From NCBI GenBank assembly GCA_947396885.1, contig OX377203.1, positions 24,617,253-24,681,252 on the forward strand: 64,000 bases of DNA. The letters run 5' to 3'. Below the pieces are notes generated by a model. That model worked only from the letters and a program-made list of their open reading frames with translations. It ran no database searches and was not told where the DNA came from. The position numbers and the translations under genes are program-made. Position 1 is the first letter of the stretch. Every line of letters starts with the position of its first letter. Of this stretch, positions 1 to 11,143 are shown in pieces. This stretch comes from Heligmosomoides polygyrus polygyrus. Taxonomy: Eukaryota; Nematoda; Chromadorea; Rhabditida; Heligmosomidae.

Positions 1-164
1 ACAGAGGATGTGGAATTGAAAGAAATAGAGGTGGAGGTTGAGGTAGAGGTAGAAATAGATGTATGTAGATGCAGAGGTAAAGTTAGAGGAGAGGTAGATG
101 TAGATGTAGATATATAAGTGGATAAATTTATAGCTGTTTCCACTCTTTTCCTATTCCTATGCAG
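1..164. repeat. Degenerate GAGGTAGA / GTAGAT simple-sequence tract
   Basis: The first 120 bases are a purine-rich imperfect repeat of GAGGTAGA and GTAGATGTAG words. They lie in the intron just upstream of the first visible phosphatase exon. The tract ends before a pyrimidine-rich splice acceptor (TTCCTATTCCTATGCAG) at about 148-164. No coding potential is seen. Confidence 0.6.
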
Positions 165-3100
165 CGTTTTCCACCACAGATGAATAGGCAGTGTTTGTTG
201 AAGGAAATGAAGGATTTACGTTATCACTGCTCCTCCTTTCACGAAACGTTTAGGTATCTCGACGTACCATGTCAAGATCAGCGCCGCGTGGTGTTGAATT
301 GGCCAGGCTTACCGAACGACTACATCCATGCCAACTATGTTGCGAATCCAGCACGAGATCACCGTTTTATCTGCGCGCAGGTAAACGAGCATCGCCTTCT
401 CTTTTAGGCTAAGGCTCACGTGCTGATCTGTTGGTATTTGAAGGGCCCGCTTGATAACACACAGCTGGCGTTCTGGGCAATGGTAGTGCAGGAGAAGTGT
501 GAGGACATAATTATGCTCTGCAACACCATTGAATGTGTGAGTCGACCAGTTTGCGTTCTCTTCTTCCGTATACTACCGCTAGAGTCCAAGACATTCAAAA
601 CTTCTTCTGAAGTTTTTCGTTGAAGATGCTTTCGATCAGAAAAGCTAGATGTAAGCGCGTGGTAGTGCAGGGCCGACCACACCGGCTGCTGAATGCACCC
701 GATTCCAGGGCCGTGGTTCGGATTTCCTGTCAAGCCAAAAAAGTCTGCCGTCTCTTCGGGATCCGTTAATTGGTTCCAGAGTTGTCTTAGGAATAAACAC
801 TGATTTGCCCATCGGCGAGTGAGCGCTTCATCCTTCCCAGACAAGTTCAGTACCAATTCATCGACCTCAAAGGGATGGAAGGCTTGGTTTGCCGGGACGG
901 GAAACACCAACCAAGAGCTTGGTATTGGGTGTACGCGGAAGCCGGCTCCTACCCCGACTGCGTTGTCTGGCCACTCGCCCGCATAGGCCAAATGCGCGTC
1001 AAAACTGCCTCTACAACATCCCTTACGAGGGAGGTCAGTGAACTCGGTCCGGGATTCTGATCGAGACCTATATGGTCTTGTAGGGCATCGGACGTGAATC
1101 ACAGAACTATGTTTCGTTTTTGCTAAGTTCCCCTGGGTGATCCAAAAATGGCAAAAAATGGTATCACTTCAGGGCGGGTTGATAAGGAAAAAGTGACACC
1201 TGAAATGGCCATGTCGTGCTCAGAGCTTACCCTACAAAAGGTTTGGAGCTCAAATTAGAAGTAATATGATAATTTCCCACGTTTCCTAGACGAATCTGCA
1301 TTGTACTGTCAAGTGACTCATTAGCAGCGGAGGCCGCAGCGATCTAGATGACCGAGTGGAAAGGGAGGCGGGATTGAGGGCGTGGGGTCGAGGGTTCGAT
1401 TCCCGTGGTGTCTATGCGATTTGCTCTGTGGAGCGCGTTTTTTAAATAAAGAGTACATTTTGGTTACGGTAGGGTACGGTATTTACTTCCTAACCCTGCG
1501 ACTCGCAGCGCGCTCGAGAGGAATGGAGGCAATCGACCGTGTGTGAGGTTCATCTCGCAACTCTCACTAATTCTACTTACTGTTACCAAGTACAGCATAT
1601 TTTATCCACCAATGTTATAATAAAATGATCACACCAAACCATCAACGGATGACGGTAATGGAAATCCGAATCAGCTAACACAAATGATAAAGGACAATAA
1701 AGCAGTTGCAACAGAAGTGTTTGTTACACCAGCAACAACGTACAAAGGCGTGGAATGTACTGTTATCTGCTCCTTGACACGGTCCTTCGATCGGCACTTC
1801 TTTAAATGCGTAGTCGGTTGGCGTCGAAAATTGTCCTGGGTGTGTGTCTAAATAACCGGCTGCACACCATGCGTATTTAAAACACTCTTGAAACACAGGG
1901 GCGCAGAATTGCCGACATGTTTGGCTCAACATCAGTGAATTGGGAACGATAATTTCGGTGCATTAATGAATATAAAAGTTGCTGAAAGTCACTACCTTTA
2001 AAGTGCTGTCCCTAAAGAAACAGTTGAATTCTGGCCTCGTGTGAATAACAACTTCAAGTATAGGCCGGATGAATCTCTTAAAAAGGAAAAATCATCGTAA
2101 TACTATAATCTAACTTTAATTTGAGCTCCAAACCTTTTGTAAGTTAAGTTCAGAGCACGACAGGGCTATTTCAGGTGTCACTTTTGCCTTATCAGCCCGC
2201 CCTGAAGCGATACCATTTTTTGCCATTTTTGGATCACTCACGGGAACTTAGCAAAAATGAAACATAGTCCTGTGATTCTCATCCGATGCCCTACAAGACA
2301 TATAGGTCTCGTTGAGAATCCCCGAACCGAGTTCACTGACCTCCCTCGTTAGAATTGGACACTTTCCAGATCAGATTGGACACTCGTTTACCTAGGCAAA
2401 GACTTTTGAAATCAATCAAAGCGAGCTCTTCCAAATCGAAATAAACTTTTTCTCTATCGGGCTAGAGATCTCCAGTAAGGTTAGAATCATTTTTGTAAGG
2501 AGAATTCTAGTACAGCTTTCTTTGATGTTCTAAGTCTCCTACCCAATAAGTGAACACATTGTTTGAAATCTTGTAAAAAAATCTTTTTGAAAAAATAATA
2601 ATTTAAAGTATGTTTTAAAGAGCAGGAAGGCGACCATTTTCAGTGCCAAAAAACATTGCTCCATATCCTCGATCAAGACGTCGCGATTTCTATCGACTGA
2701 TAGCAGAATTTGTGTTCGTATAGAACTTGACATCTGTTAACGGCACAACAAAAAAAACTATAAAGATCATAAATATGCTCCCTTTGACGCTTTATGTGAA
2801 CGATTTCTACACTATCCATCAATCAAAAGATGCCGCGTTTTTTGAGTGCATAGCGCGATTTGATCATTTAATGTGCTGCGTGCTTGCTTCTTGCATATAA
2901 ATATACAATTATTACACTTATTAGAACAGGTAAACTTCAAAAAATTCCTATGAAGTTATAGCAAATTTCCCTAGGACAAAAAATTATTCTAACCATCGTA
3001 TTGAGTCTGTAGTTTAACCTGCCTAAAGATCAATTTGAAAATTGTCCAATTAGACGTGAAAATAGTATTTTTAGCAATTTTGCAGTAACCTTTCTGGTCG

Positions 3101-6100
3101 AATTGGATTCCGAAACATTCTAAGCCCATACCCTTAGCGCTTGGAAACAATTGTTCTCCATAGTTCCAGGTTCCCGTTTGTTTAGGGAAAATTCAAATGC
3201 TCTCAGTACTGGCCACGTGAAAGGGGCGAGTCGATGACTTTCGGAGATGGTGATGGTCGGATAGTCGTAACCAATGTTGAAGTGAGTCACTGATCAACCT
3301 CAGTATGTGCTCTTGAGCAAGTAGTGAATTTGTGAGCGTTTTGCAGGTTCATCCCATGTCCGAAGAAGACAACTTTGTGAGGGTTAGTAAACTTAGATTG
3401 GATTATTTGGAAGGAGGAAAGCCAACAACGTCGTACGTCATACACTATCAGTGGGAGAACTGGCCGGACCGAGGAGTGCCCCCAACAAGGCTGACTGCAA
3501 CGGTTAGCGAACCTCCTTGCCTACCCTCGTACCCACGTTACTGCAGCTATAAATGCTGAAGTCACGATAAGATTTGGAGCATTTGTTTAGAATTTGCTCT
3601 CGGAGGTACGTGGAACAACGAAGCCTATACTGGTCCACTGCTCGGCAGGAATCGGACGAACAGGAACGATTGTGGCAATAGCGTACGTGCAGGAAAAAAT
3701 GCAACACGGTGTACGTCAATCGCATTCCGCCGAACAGAGTCGGTCAGCCAATTTTTCGATTTTAGCAGAACTGCATGGATATGGACGCGCTTACAAAGGA
3801 GCTTCGAACCCAGCGACCGTTCTCCATCCAGAACGAATTTGTTAGTCTCCTTCCATATTTGTCCTCCGCTCGCTGCACCTAACTTATCTTGACGCTGTCG
3901 TTTGGTACTTTCGCTCAGAAACTGCTACAGCGCCGTGAAAATGCATCACGAAATGAGTTTTAGAAATCTCACACTTTCATAATATAAAAGTCGGGAAATG
4001 CCGCATGATAAACTTAAATCCCTTGACCTTCGAGGTCGATCCCCTCTTTTAGGCACTTCTAGGCCTTTATTCGATTCTGTTTCCCTCTTATATAAATGGC
4101 ATGTGGTGCATGTGGATAGTTGGAGGAAGTATCAGTTGTAGTCTGCACCCAATGCCAAATTTCTGGTTCGGATTTCCAACCAAGCCTTTCACCCCTCCGG
4201 GTCGATGCATTGGGACCAGACTTGTAAGGGAAAAATAAAACACGACTTGTACATCGATTGAGCACCGCAAGCTATTGCGTAGGCCAAGTACACAATCAAG
4301 TTGTCTCCGCGGTAAGTAGAATCGGAAGTGGAATCCAAAGGGATTGATTAACACCGTCCTATATCCTATGCCCTTTATGAAGCAGTTTCCGTTCCGAAGA
4401 CACGGATTGCCTCCATCCCAACGACGATTGCAGCAAGTCGATGATGGTACCAGGAAGTCGGACGGCCCCGGATTTCTCCGCATTATGGGAATGTTGCAAT
4501 AAGCAAAATAATCAGCACAGTGCAGTGAACGCTGCTCTAAACATTTCAAGAGTTCCAGGAGAAATGTTGTCTCTACTACTGAGCTTTTAATTTCACTGCT
4601 AGGATTCGTTACCACGTGGTTCATGAACCTGCTGTGACGTCGTCCATCAGATGGGCATTTCAAGAACCTTTGGCAACCATAATGTGGGACTTTCTTCACT
4701 GCTCACTATACAGTGGATACGATCGAAAATCTTTGGATAGTTGGACGATTCGGATAATGCCAATTTGAACCCCGGATTTCTGGATGATTCAAATCGAAAT
4801 ATCCGAATCGAATATCTGAAAGCAATCCATTCGGATCCATATATGTATACTGTATACTTCCTTACATTCCTAGAAGATATTTAAGAAGCTGCTGCCAAGT
4901 CTGAAGGATTAGAAACCTGGGGCCGGATCCAACAACGTACAGCAATTTAACAGAGAGAATATAGCCGAAATTCCTGATAGCGCGACCTATCAAGGGATAT
5001 GGTGAAACATTTCGTCGCGCTATCAGGTTTCGGCTGTATTTTCATTGTTAAATCGCTGTAGGTTGTTGATGAATCCGGCCCCAGCTCGACATTGGCCTGA
5101 ACACTGTCAAACGAGGGAAGAAATCACTAGAAGCTGAGGTTTAGGGATAAACTTTTTATCACCTCAGGCGGTTTCGCACGCTTCTATAAAGGAGCGGAAC
5201 CTAAATTACTAGGAACAAACCGTTAGTATCCAGACAAAATAGATGCCTAGTCTTACTGCTGACTTGCTTAGATCAGCTTGCACATGCGAACTTTAGAATT
5301 CCATAAGATACCTTCATACATACATATGAAAAGCATATATGTGGTTGAATCGAAAAAAAAACAACAGGCGTTGCGGTATTTTATGCAATCCGATATCTAG
5401 AGGCATGTTGGCGTTCTGAGAACGACGAAGTGGGTCATATTGGAATCCCATCTCCCGACAATATTCTAATTTGCAAGCAAACAGCTAGTATCCGTTTTAC
5501 GGAGATGCTGGTAATAGTATGTCTATTATCTCTCCGTGAATTCCAAAGGTTTTCTTTGTCGAAAATGAAAGGAAATACTTGGAAACAGAGCTTTGATAAA
5601 CTAGCCTCAATGAATGGGATTTGGTACACTATTAGGCAAACATCAGGAACCAGTCACAAAAACTAAATTATTGGTAACTTAAGAAAGAAGAATGAAGAGT
5701 AGCAGTCCTTTTTTATGGCTTTTGCTTCGTCAATATTTTAGATTTTTGTCCCTGGTTCTCGTAAAATATTGATCACTTAAAAGAATCAAAAATACCACAG
5801 ATTAAGACAAAACCCCTCAGTACATACGCTTCTCCTATATTTCCCATTGTTGGATGAACTAAGGTAAGCAGTTGACACAAGGCGGAAGAATTCCCTGGCC
5901 GCCGCAAGCAGCGAAGCATCGGACAGTTTACTGAGAAAACTCCTGAGATTCGCAACAAGTAAAATATAGGAAAGTGGGAGGATAAGATTAGGGTCGATTG
6001 TCAACAGCGGGAAAGTATGCTTAAATTCCGTTTAATCCTGCTGCGAAGAACAGTATCGCACAGCCTTTGAGAAATCACGAATTTATTAGGTTGGAAAAAA

Positions 6101-7412
6101 AGTCTCTTCACACTTCGAATTTTTTTTTACCCTTCCCCTTGTAAACGCACTAGCCAATGTTGATTGCTGATTTCGTAATCCTATCACACTTGTCTACCGT
6201 TCGCACGCGGACACAGGTTAAGACTCTTCTTGTAATTCGTTATCCATCCAATCTTCCGAACTCATTGCCAGATCTACCTCATGGCCGTTTTCAGCACGGC
6301 ATTCTTCAAGAATTCATTAAAGAATCCACAGCACGTCAGGCAGCAGACCAAATTGACCATATATATGGCTTGGGATCTACTACTCATCGCGCCTGTTATG
6401 AGTGGTTCGGAAAGTATTTAAAGGGAGATTATTCACTGAGGGCAAAGCATGGTCAGGAAGGCCAACTGAATAGGACGACACTGAATTACTCCACCTTCTT
6501 CGTACCGATAGTTGGCAGACGACACGTCAGCTGGCAGAGAAGCTCGAAGTGTCTCATAGGATAGTAGGAATCCATCTGAAGAATCTTGGCTTTCATGGAA
6601 ATTTGGAGCTTGGATTCCACATGCCCTGTCAGACACTCAGAAAGGTCGACGGCTCTCCATCGCTGCTTCTCTTCTGTCCAGATAAGGAAGAAAATCGTTT
6701 CTTCCGCAGATTGTGACAGGCGAAGAGTCCTGGGTTCTGTGTGCCAACTTCCGAGGAAAAGGCAATGGGTACAAAAGGGAGAGAGCTTTAAGTCTAACCT
6801 CGTTCGTGCCGACTACCATCTCTTCCGTGCTCTCAAGCAAGAAATTGGAGAGAAATATTTTGGAACGGATGAAGACCTCAAAAATTGGATTCATCAATGG
6901 TTCGACTCCAGAACTGCAGTCTTTTAAGCGAGAGGAATTGGAAAATTACCCAGTCTTTGGAGAAGTGTAGTGGGACGAAATAGAGTTTATCTCAATTGAT
7001 TTGACTTTGTAGTTGTGAAGTAATAAATCTTTGAAAAAAATGAAAAGACTTTTTTTCCAACCTAATAATCATGTCACGCCGACGAATTACCAAAGCTCAC
7101 CCGCTCAGGACACGTTGAACGAGGTCAAATAGTCTGAAAAAATTTCTCAGTGATTTGGTCAGCTCTGAAAACGACTGCAAATTCAAAATTTGATAGCAAA
7201 CTGCCAGACAAGCGGTTCTCAACTTCTTCATCCGTCATTTTTAGGAAACCATAATTATCTCTTTGCAGCAATACATCTATGTTCATCGCGTGTTGCTGGC
7301 GTATTTTCTCGAAAAGTATCGGGATCGCTTCGCGTACATATTGGAAGGCGGTGGAGAAGCCAAGTACGCGAAATGGCTCGAAGACTACAAGACGCTCACT
7401 GGTTGCGATTAA
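165..7412 (+). CDS. Protein tyrosine phosphatase catalytic domain, 3' seven exons of a split gene
   Basis: Classical cysteine-dependent phosphotyrosine phosphatase; the 5' end lies outside the window. Exons read: 165-380, 444-536, 3186-3281, 3347-3502, 3591-3710, 3769-3840, 7269-7412 (TAA at 7410-7412). Every junction is phase 0 with GT/AG ends, giving 298 residues. Exon 1 has the DYIHANYV substrate-loop region, exon 2 GPLDNT...FW, exon 3 CSQYWP, exon 4 the NWPDRGVP (WPD) loop with the general-acid Asp, and exon 5 the nucleophile signature HCSAGIGRTG. Exons 6-7 carry the Q-loop IQNEF/QYIYVH. All catalytic elements look intact. Introns 1, 3, 4 and 5 are 58-88 bp. Intron 2 holds a 1.3-kb inverted-repeat element, and intron 6 holds a MITE and a mariner. 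The domain resembles the expanded nematode PTP family; substrate and tissue are not inferable. Confidence 0.93.
640..1020. repeat. Dispersed repeat E, copy 1
   Basis: Sequence around 700-960 (the GGTTCGGATTTCC...CCAAG and AAGGCTTGGTT words) recurs in diverged form near 4110-4330, 47990-48200 and 48540-48670. Reading frames across it are not conserved between copies, so it is called an interspersed repeat rather than a gene. It lies in phosphatase intron 2, directly before the long-inverted-repeat element. Confidence 0.45.
1025..2349. mobile_element. Long-TIR element, family B copy 1
   Basis: About 230-bp terminal inverted repeats, 1025-1258 and 2117-2349, begin ACGAGGGAGGTCAGTG and are nearly identical once reverse complemented. 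A second element with homologous arms and interior lies at 50915-52426. Just inside the left arm (1335-1413) is a tRNA-like sequence. The interior shares a stretch (about 1555-1605) with the second copy and then diverges, so the two carry different internal cargo. A Cys-rich minus-strand frame (1932-1675, 85 codons) lies inside; its function is unknown. No transposase is seen, so this is probably a non-autonomous DNA transposon in phosphatase intron 2. Confidence 0.75.
1335..1413 (+). other. tRNA-like sequence (Leu/Ser-type D arm), probably Pol III-derived module
   Basis: ATGACCGAGTGG resembles the box A/D arm of tRNA-Leu or tRNA-Ser, and GGTTCGATTCC matches a box B/T arm about 50 bases later. 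Acceptor-stem halves do not pair, so a working tRNA is unlikely. The same module sits at the same relative place in the second family B element (51186-51262). Confidence 0.5.
2350..3110. repeat. Dispersed repeat C, copy 1
   Basis: Starts with TTGGACACTTTCCAGATCAG directly after the inverted-repeat element. The block with GACATCTGTTAACG at about 2730 and the AAAGCGAGCTCTTCCAAAT words recur in diverged form at 58960-59490, and the TCTTCCAAAT words recur near 9970. There is no credible coding frame. It fills most of the remaining phosphatase intron 2. Confidence 0.45.
3841..4916. other. Phosphatase intron 6, 5' part: no gene seen
   Basis: Intronic sequence. It contains a diverged repeat E copy near 4110-4330. 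A 203-codon minus-strand frame (4699-4088) spans that repeat and looks like an accidental opening, since it has no recognisable domain. Confidence 0.4.
4917..5084. mobile_element. 168-bp hairpin MITE
   Basis: Two arms of about 70 bp (4917-4986 and 5015-5084) are inverted copies beginning CTGGGGCCGGAT, separated by a spacer of roughly 30 bases. The terminal word GGGGCCGGATTCAT also marks the ends of the element at 57999-58946 and occurs beside the relic at 32,790, suggesting a related TIR family. Confidence 0.75.
5085..6085. other. Phosphatase intron 6, middle part: no gene seen
   Basis: About 1 kb without a recognisable gene. Short frames at 5430-5666 (+) and 6004-5786 (-, leucine-rich) have no identifiable domain or clear splice context. 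Confidence 0.35.
6086..7065 (+). mobile_element. Mariner-like transposon 1, internally deleted (980 bp)
   Basis: Termini TTAGGTTGGAAAAAAAGTC are inverted at both ends, and the element is flanked by a TA duplication (6084-6085 and 7066-7067). It lies in phosphatase intron 6 in the same orientation as the gene. Transposase remnants run in several frames: HTH region 6157-6560, VTGEESW at about 6708 (the first catalytic Asp position reads Glu), and ADYHLF near 6810 (third Asp retained). Compared with the 1260-bp copy at 44407-45666, about 280 bp covering the second catalytic Asp is missing. Confidence 0.9.
6157..6970 (+). pseudogene. Mariner transposase relic, frameshifted and internally deleted
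   Basis: The N-terminal helix-turn-helix part (residues such as FIKESTARQAADQI and YEWFGKYLKG) is readable from 6157. It shifts frame near 6440, again around 6600 and 6700, and ends at about 6970 (ENYPVFGEV). The HDD-type second catalytic motif present in the longer copy is deleted. It cannot encode active transposase. Confidence 0.85.
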
Positions 7413-7746
7413 ATTTTAAATGATAAATGCTTCATTTTACTTACCGAGCTGTGTATATACGGAGGTGCGCTTGGCTGCTGACAGAAGGCGCATACGTATA
7501 TTCTTTTCACATTGAAGTGGTCATCTAGCTAAGCACGTTGTATATTCTAGTCGATTTGGTTAACTGTTGGTTGTGGCATACTGACTAGCAACGTCATAGG
7601 TCTAAAACTACACATGACTCCAAAGCACATTTGCTGTTACTGCGGCAGCTAAAGAGTACCCCTTTGTGATGAATGACAGTGGGAAAAAATTAACAGTCAT
7701 CTTCCCGCCAAATCAGGCACTTTTAACCAAGTACTGCTAATGGCAA
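7413..7746. other. Phosphatase 3' flank: no gene seen
   Basis: AT-rich 3' flank after the phosphatase stop codon, with no clear feature. Confidence 0.35.
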
Positions 7747-8021
7747 GGAGATTTCCTGGAAAGGGATTAGTTTTTCGAGTATCTCAAACAGTACCCGAGA
7801 GGCTGCTCAGACGTAACATGAAATCTCATGTTTCCTCCTCAATTCTCGAGTTGTTTCATACGCTTATTCTGGCTTGCATAGATCTAAAACTGAATTGGAC
7901 GATCGAGTGGTCCTTATGTTGATCGTTCTTTAAGCTAATTGCTTATGATGCCCATAATAGGTGTGTTTTTACCTTTGCACCAATGTCAGGCCGATTGCAA
8001 AGTGAAACGGTCTCCCATTAC

Positions 8022-8885
8022 TGGTACTGGCCCCCCTCAATGACCCACCCCACGACGTCTTCGGCCCACCTTATTCCCCAGGAACATTGGACGACGTCTT
8101 CGGCACGTCCCAAACACGATGAGCGAAGTCTTTGGCACGTCTTTTGAGTCCCAGGCACGTCCTGCGACATATTCCGCACATCTTCTGAATCCCCTGGCAC
8201 GTAGAAGACGTCTGGGTTTTCGTGCCTCGTAATTTGATCAGTATCGATGGATGACGATCGAAACTTTAAAAACGAACTTCAGATTCGTGTTAGCGACCTC
8301 GACTACCTCCAGGGCTAAAAATTTGACCGCCTAGACGACACCAACAAAAAATCAATAGTTTGATCAATATCGATTGATGGTGATCGATACTTCAGAAACG
8401 AACTTCAGATTCGTGTTCAGCGACCTCGGTTGCCCCTAGGCTAAAGTTCCCAGGCAGGGAGAAGTCTCTGGGTTTTTTCGCTATTTTCGTGCCGTAATTC
8501 CCCCCGCCCCCCCCCCCTATTTTATGACTAACTTTTGCGGGCGGCGCTGATCGATAGTATGACTCAGCGCTTAGCGCGTTATTATCGAGTATGATAGAAG
8601 ACGTCTGGGTATTTTCCGCTCGCGCTCCGTAACTTGATCAGAATCGATTGATGGCGATCGATACTTCACAAACGATCTTCATATCGTGTTTAGCGACCTC
8701 GACTGCGCCAGGGCCGAAGTTCCCAGGCAGGGAGAGACGTCTGGGTATTTTTCGCTATTTTCGTGTCGTAATTTCCCCCATTTTCCTCCCTATTTTTCCC
8801 CCGATTTTCCCCCGCTAATTTCCGCGGCGTCGCCGATCGATAGTATGACTCATCGCTTAGCGAGTTATTATTGAGTATGATGATA
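8022..8885. repeat. Tandem repeat block with GACGTCT and TTGATCA..ATCGAT units
   Basis: From 8040 to 8200 there are degenerate short units with GTCTTCGGCACGTC words. From 8220 to 8880 there are three larger units, each starting with TTGATCA..ATCGAT (8233, 8358, 8634) and followed by CAGATTCGTGTT..GCGACCTCG and GAAGTTCCCAGGCAGGGAGA. The GACGTCT-type short units resemble those inside the Helitron-like elements at 28.8 and 30.9 kb. No coding is seen. Confidence 0.65.
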
Positions 8886-8984
8886 CGTGTAGATGCGCGC
8901 AAAAATAAAACCAGAATAGAACGATTAAAACATATATTGCAGGGTACACACGACAGACAACAGCAATAGTTGGATGTAATATTA

Positions 8985-9790
8985 AGGAACGTCCTGGAAA
9001 TACCTGACAACAATTCTTGTATTGCCTTAAAGATTTTATAAGATGTTTTTCTTAGAGAACTTTCGAAATTGGTTCCAGCTCGGTCTGTGAAAAATGACGA
9101 CCCTATATTACTTTTGGCCTTTGGAATTTGGATCTTCATCTGACCACCTCTAGTATTCAAGATCAATAAGATCCAACATGCTATTTATCAGCTCACAGTT
9201 TATGACTAGATCATGTCTTTTGCTACGAGAAGCAAGGGTTCGTAAATGGAGAGTTTGTTCCGTTCAAAAGTCGAGGGAATGTTGGCGCAATTACACCCTT
9301 GTGAAGCTATTTTGTGCAGATTTCAATTTAGAGATTTCGCTTTTACACTTGGAGCTATATCCTGTGCAACCATATTCGTGTAAAGGTCTGACATATGTCT
9401 TGTATGCGAGCCTATGGGAATGACCGAATTTGTTTTCAATGATTCAAAGATATTATGCACGATTCTGCCCGCTTTCTTCGCATCTTCGCCATGCTGGTTG
9501 AAGGAAAGCTTTATGTCTAGAATAAATCCTTGGTACCGCAAAGAGAAGCACTGCTGCGTGGCTGATGATCGATGTGATGGTCCTCTCTATTAACTGCTGT
9601 TCAATGTGAAATACTTTCGATTTCCGTCCGGATAGTGGGAGATTCCACTTAGCTGAAAAATCAGCAACTGAATTTATTGCAGATTGAAGGGCATTGCGAT
9701 GTTCCTCATTCACAAGGTTTTTGTATAGTTTCATGTCATCTGCAAACATTTTGCAGGCGACACCGTATTGATCAATTAAGGAGGGAATCT
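8985..9790 (-). pseudogene. CR1-like LINE reverse transcriptase relic (C-terminal part)
   Basis: On the minus strand, FADDMKLYKNL (the catalytic YADD-type box, about 9745) is followed by ADFSAKWNLPLSGRKSKV. A frame change follows, then RDLGFILD-type sequence with LSFNQHGEDAKKA (9541-9323). The terminal part near 9166-8990 reads KIQIPKAKSNIGSSFF, like CR1 C-termini. Several frame breaks mean it is dead. 5'-truncated, as is usual for LINEs. Confidence 0.7.
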
Positions 9791-9857
9791 CCGAGGTATA
9801 TACAATTTTTCACGTCGAAATGGACATTTTTCAAATCAAATTAGACACTTTTCAAAT

Positions 9858-9977
9858 CAAACTGGGCAGTCTTCTAGGCTAGCCTAAGACCTTTGAAATC
9901 AAAGCCAGCTCTTCCAACAAACTGGGCAGTCTTCTAGGCTAGCCTAAGACCTTTGAAATCAAAGCCAGCTCTTCCAA
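9858..9977. repeat. Perfect 60-bp tandem duplication
   Basis: Two adjacent identical 60-base units, 9858-9917 and 9918-9977, starting CAAACTGGGCAGTCTTCTAG. The repeated TTTGAAATCAAAGCCAGCTC words belong to dispersed repeat C. The exact identity points to a recent duplication or an assembly artefact. Confidence 0.85.
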
Positions 9978-10345
9978 ATTAAAATGAGCTTTTTACATTA
10001 AACTAAATACTCTCCAAAAAGGTTAGAAAAATTTTTGCTCGAGGAAAATTTCAATATGATTTCGTTGAACGTTTATTCTCTCACCCAACCAGTGAACGCA
10101 AACGGTAAGAACACACCTATTATGAGAATTACAAACAGTCAGCTTAAAGAAGGATCAACAGAAAGACTACTCGAGACATTGTCCAATTCAGCTTTAGATC
10201 TATGCAAGCCAGAACAAGCGTATGAAACTCATCGAGATCTGAAGGAAACATGAGATTTCATGTCACGTCTGCGCGGTCTCTCGGGTACTGTTTGAGATAC
10301 TCGAAAGACTAATCCCTTTCCAGGAAATATTAACTGCCAGGAGGT

Positions 10346-11060
10346 TCTTTTTACAGCGAGATTTTGGTGGAACGATGACAACAAAGCAACCTTTGGTAAA
10401 CGAGCCCTTTCTCGGTTTGACATTCCTAACCTACAAAGCCCGACAGGATGGCATTCAATCTTCATATGACCAAGAATATTTAAAACACTTTAAAGTCATA
10501 AAACTTCTATGATAATGTAGCGATGGGTGAAGCAGTTTAGGCTCATTGCCAATAACGATAGAACGAGACCGTTCCTCTATTTGAATTATTCAGAAGTAGC
10601 ATATCAGATTGAAAGAGCAACGTAAAGTAGAGCCACTTTCAGATTGCAATCTTCTAACACATTATTCTAACAAGTTTCGTTTTGAACAGGCGGTTCACTT
10701 TTGGAAGGTCCGGAATAGTCCTACTCTCTTGACAGAGAATGGCATTTTCTTTCATCAAGTAACTTATCGTTAGTTGCACAGTGATCTGTGTGAGAGATTT
10801 CTTGAGACACGCCGGACAGCTTACTGCTTTTCGTTAATGTCGTCGATCGTCTAAGAATTCACTTAGAAGCACTGCATCGTCTTGTTCATCTATTTTTCCC
10901 ACACAAGTAGGACCAAAACCCTTAGGGAAGGAAGTCGATAAAGAGAAGGCGTAATGGTTCCCGAAGTCGCAGCTTTGAAAGCAGCACTAAAATCTGTCCC
11001 TTTACCCCTAGGAACAAAATATGTATCTACCACCAGCCAGGTGAGACCTTGGCTTTTCGT
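10346..11060. other. Intergenic, nothing recognised
   Basis: About 700 bases with no gene-like frame, RNA signature or clear repeat boundary. Confidence 0.35.
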
Positions 11061-11065
11061 GAGCT

Positions 11066-11139
11066 ATGGTTGGTATGCGGATCTTCTATGCTGACCAGTC
11101 TGACTCCAGGTCAGCATAGAAGATCCGCATACCAACCAT
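11066..11139. repeat. Perfect 31-bp inverted repeat (hairpin)
   Basis: Left arm 11066-11096 (ATGGTTGGTATGCGGATCTT...) and right arm 11109-11139 are exact reverse complements around a 12-base spacer. It sits immediately before the left edge of repeat X copy 1. Confidence 0.9.
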
Positions 11140-11143
11140 GGGA

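Larger units (their letters stand above)
7747..10335. repeat. Inverted-repeat-bounded block of 2.6 kb
   Basis: About 160-bp arms are inverted relative to each other: 7750-7911 and 10167-10330 share TTTCCTGGAAAGGGATTAG and the words through GATCTA. The interior holds tandem repeats, a CR1-like relic and a 60-bp duplication. It may be one TIR element that has collected insertions, or two oppositely oriented copies of one repeat. No transposase is seen. Confidence 0.5.

Noticed and set aside
1335..1413. Functional tRNA-Leu or tRNA-Ser (or nematode V-arm tRNA)
   Set aside because: Box A and B look good, but the acceptor halves do not pair and no clear anticodon stem is visible.
4088..4699. 203-codon minus-strand frame as a gene
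   Set aside because: It overlaps dispersed repeat E, has no domain and sits antisense in a phosphatase intron; the opening looks accidental.
5786..6004. Leucine-rich minus-strand frame as a nested gene
   Set aside because: No domain, no splice context and short; lies next to the mariner in an intron.
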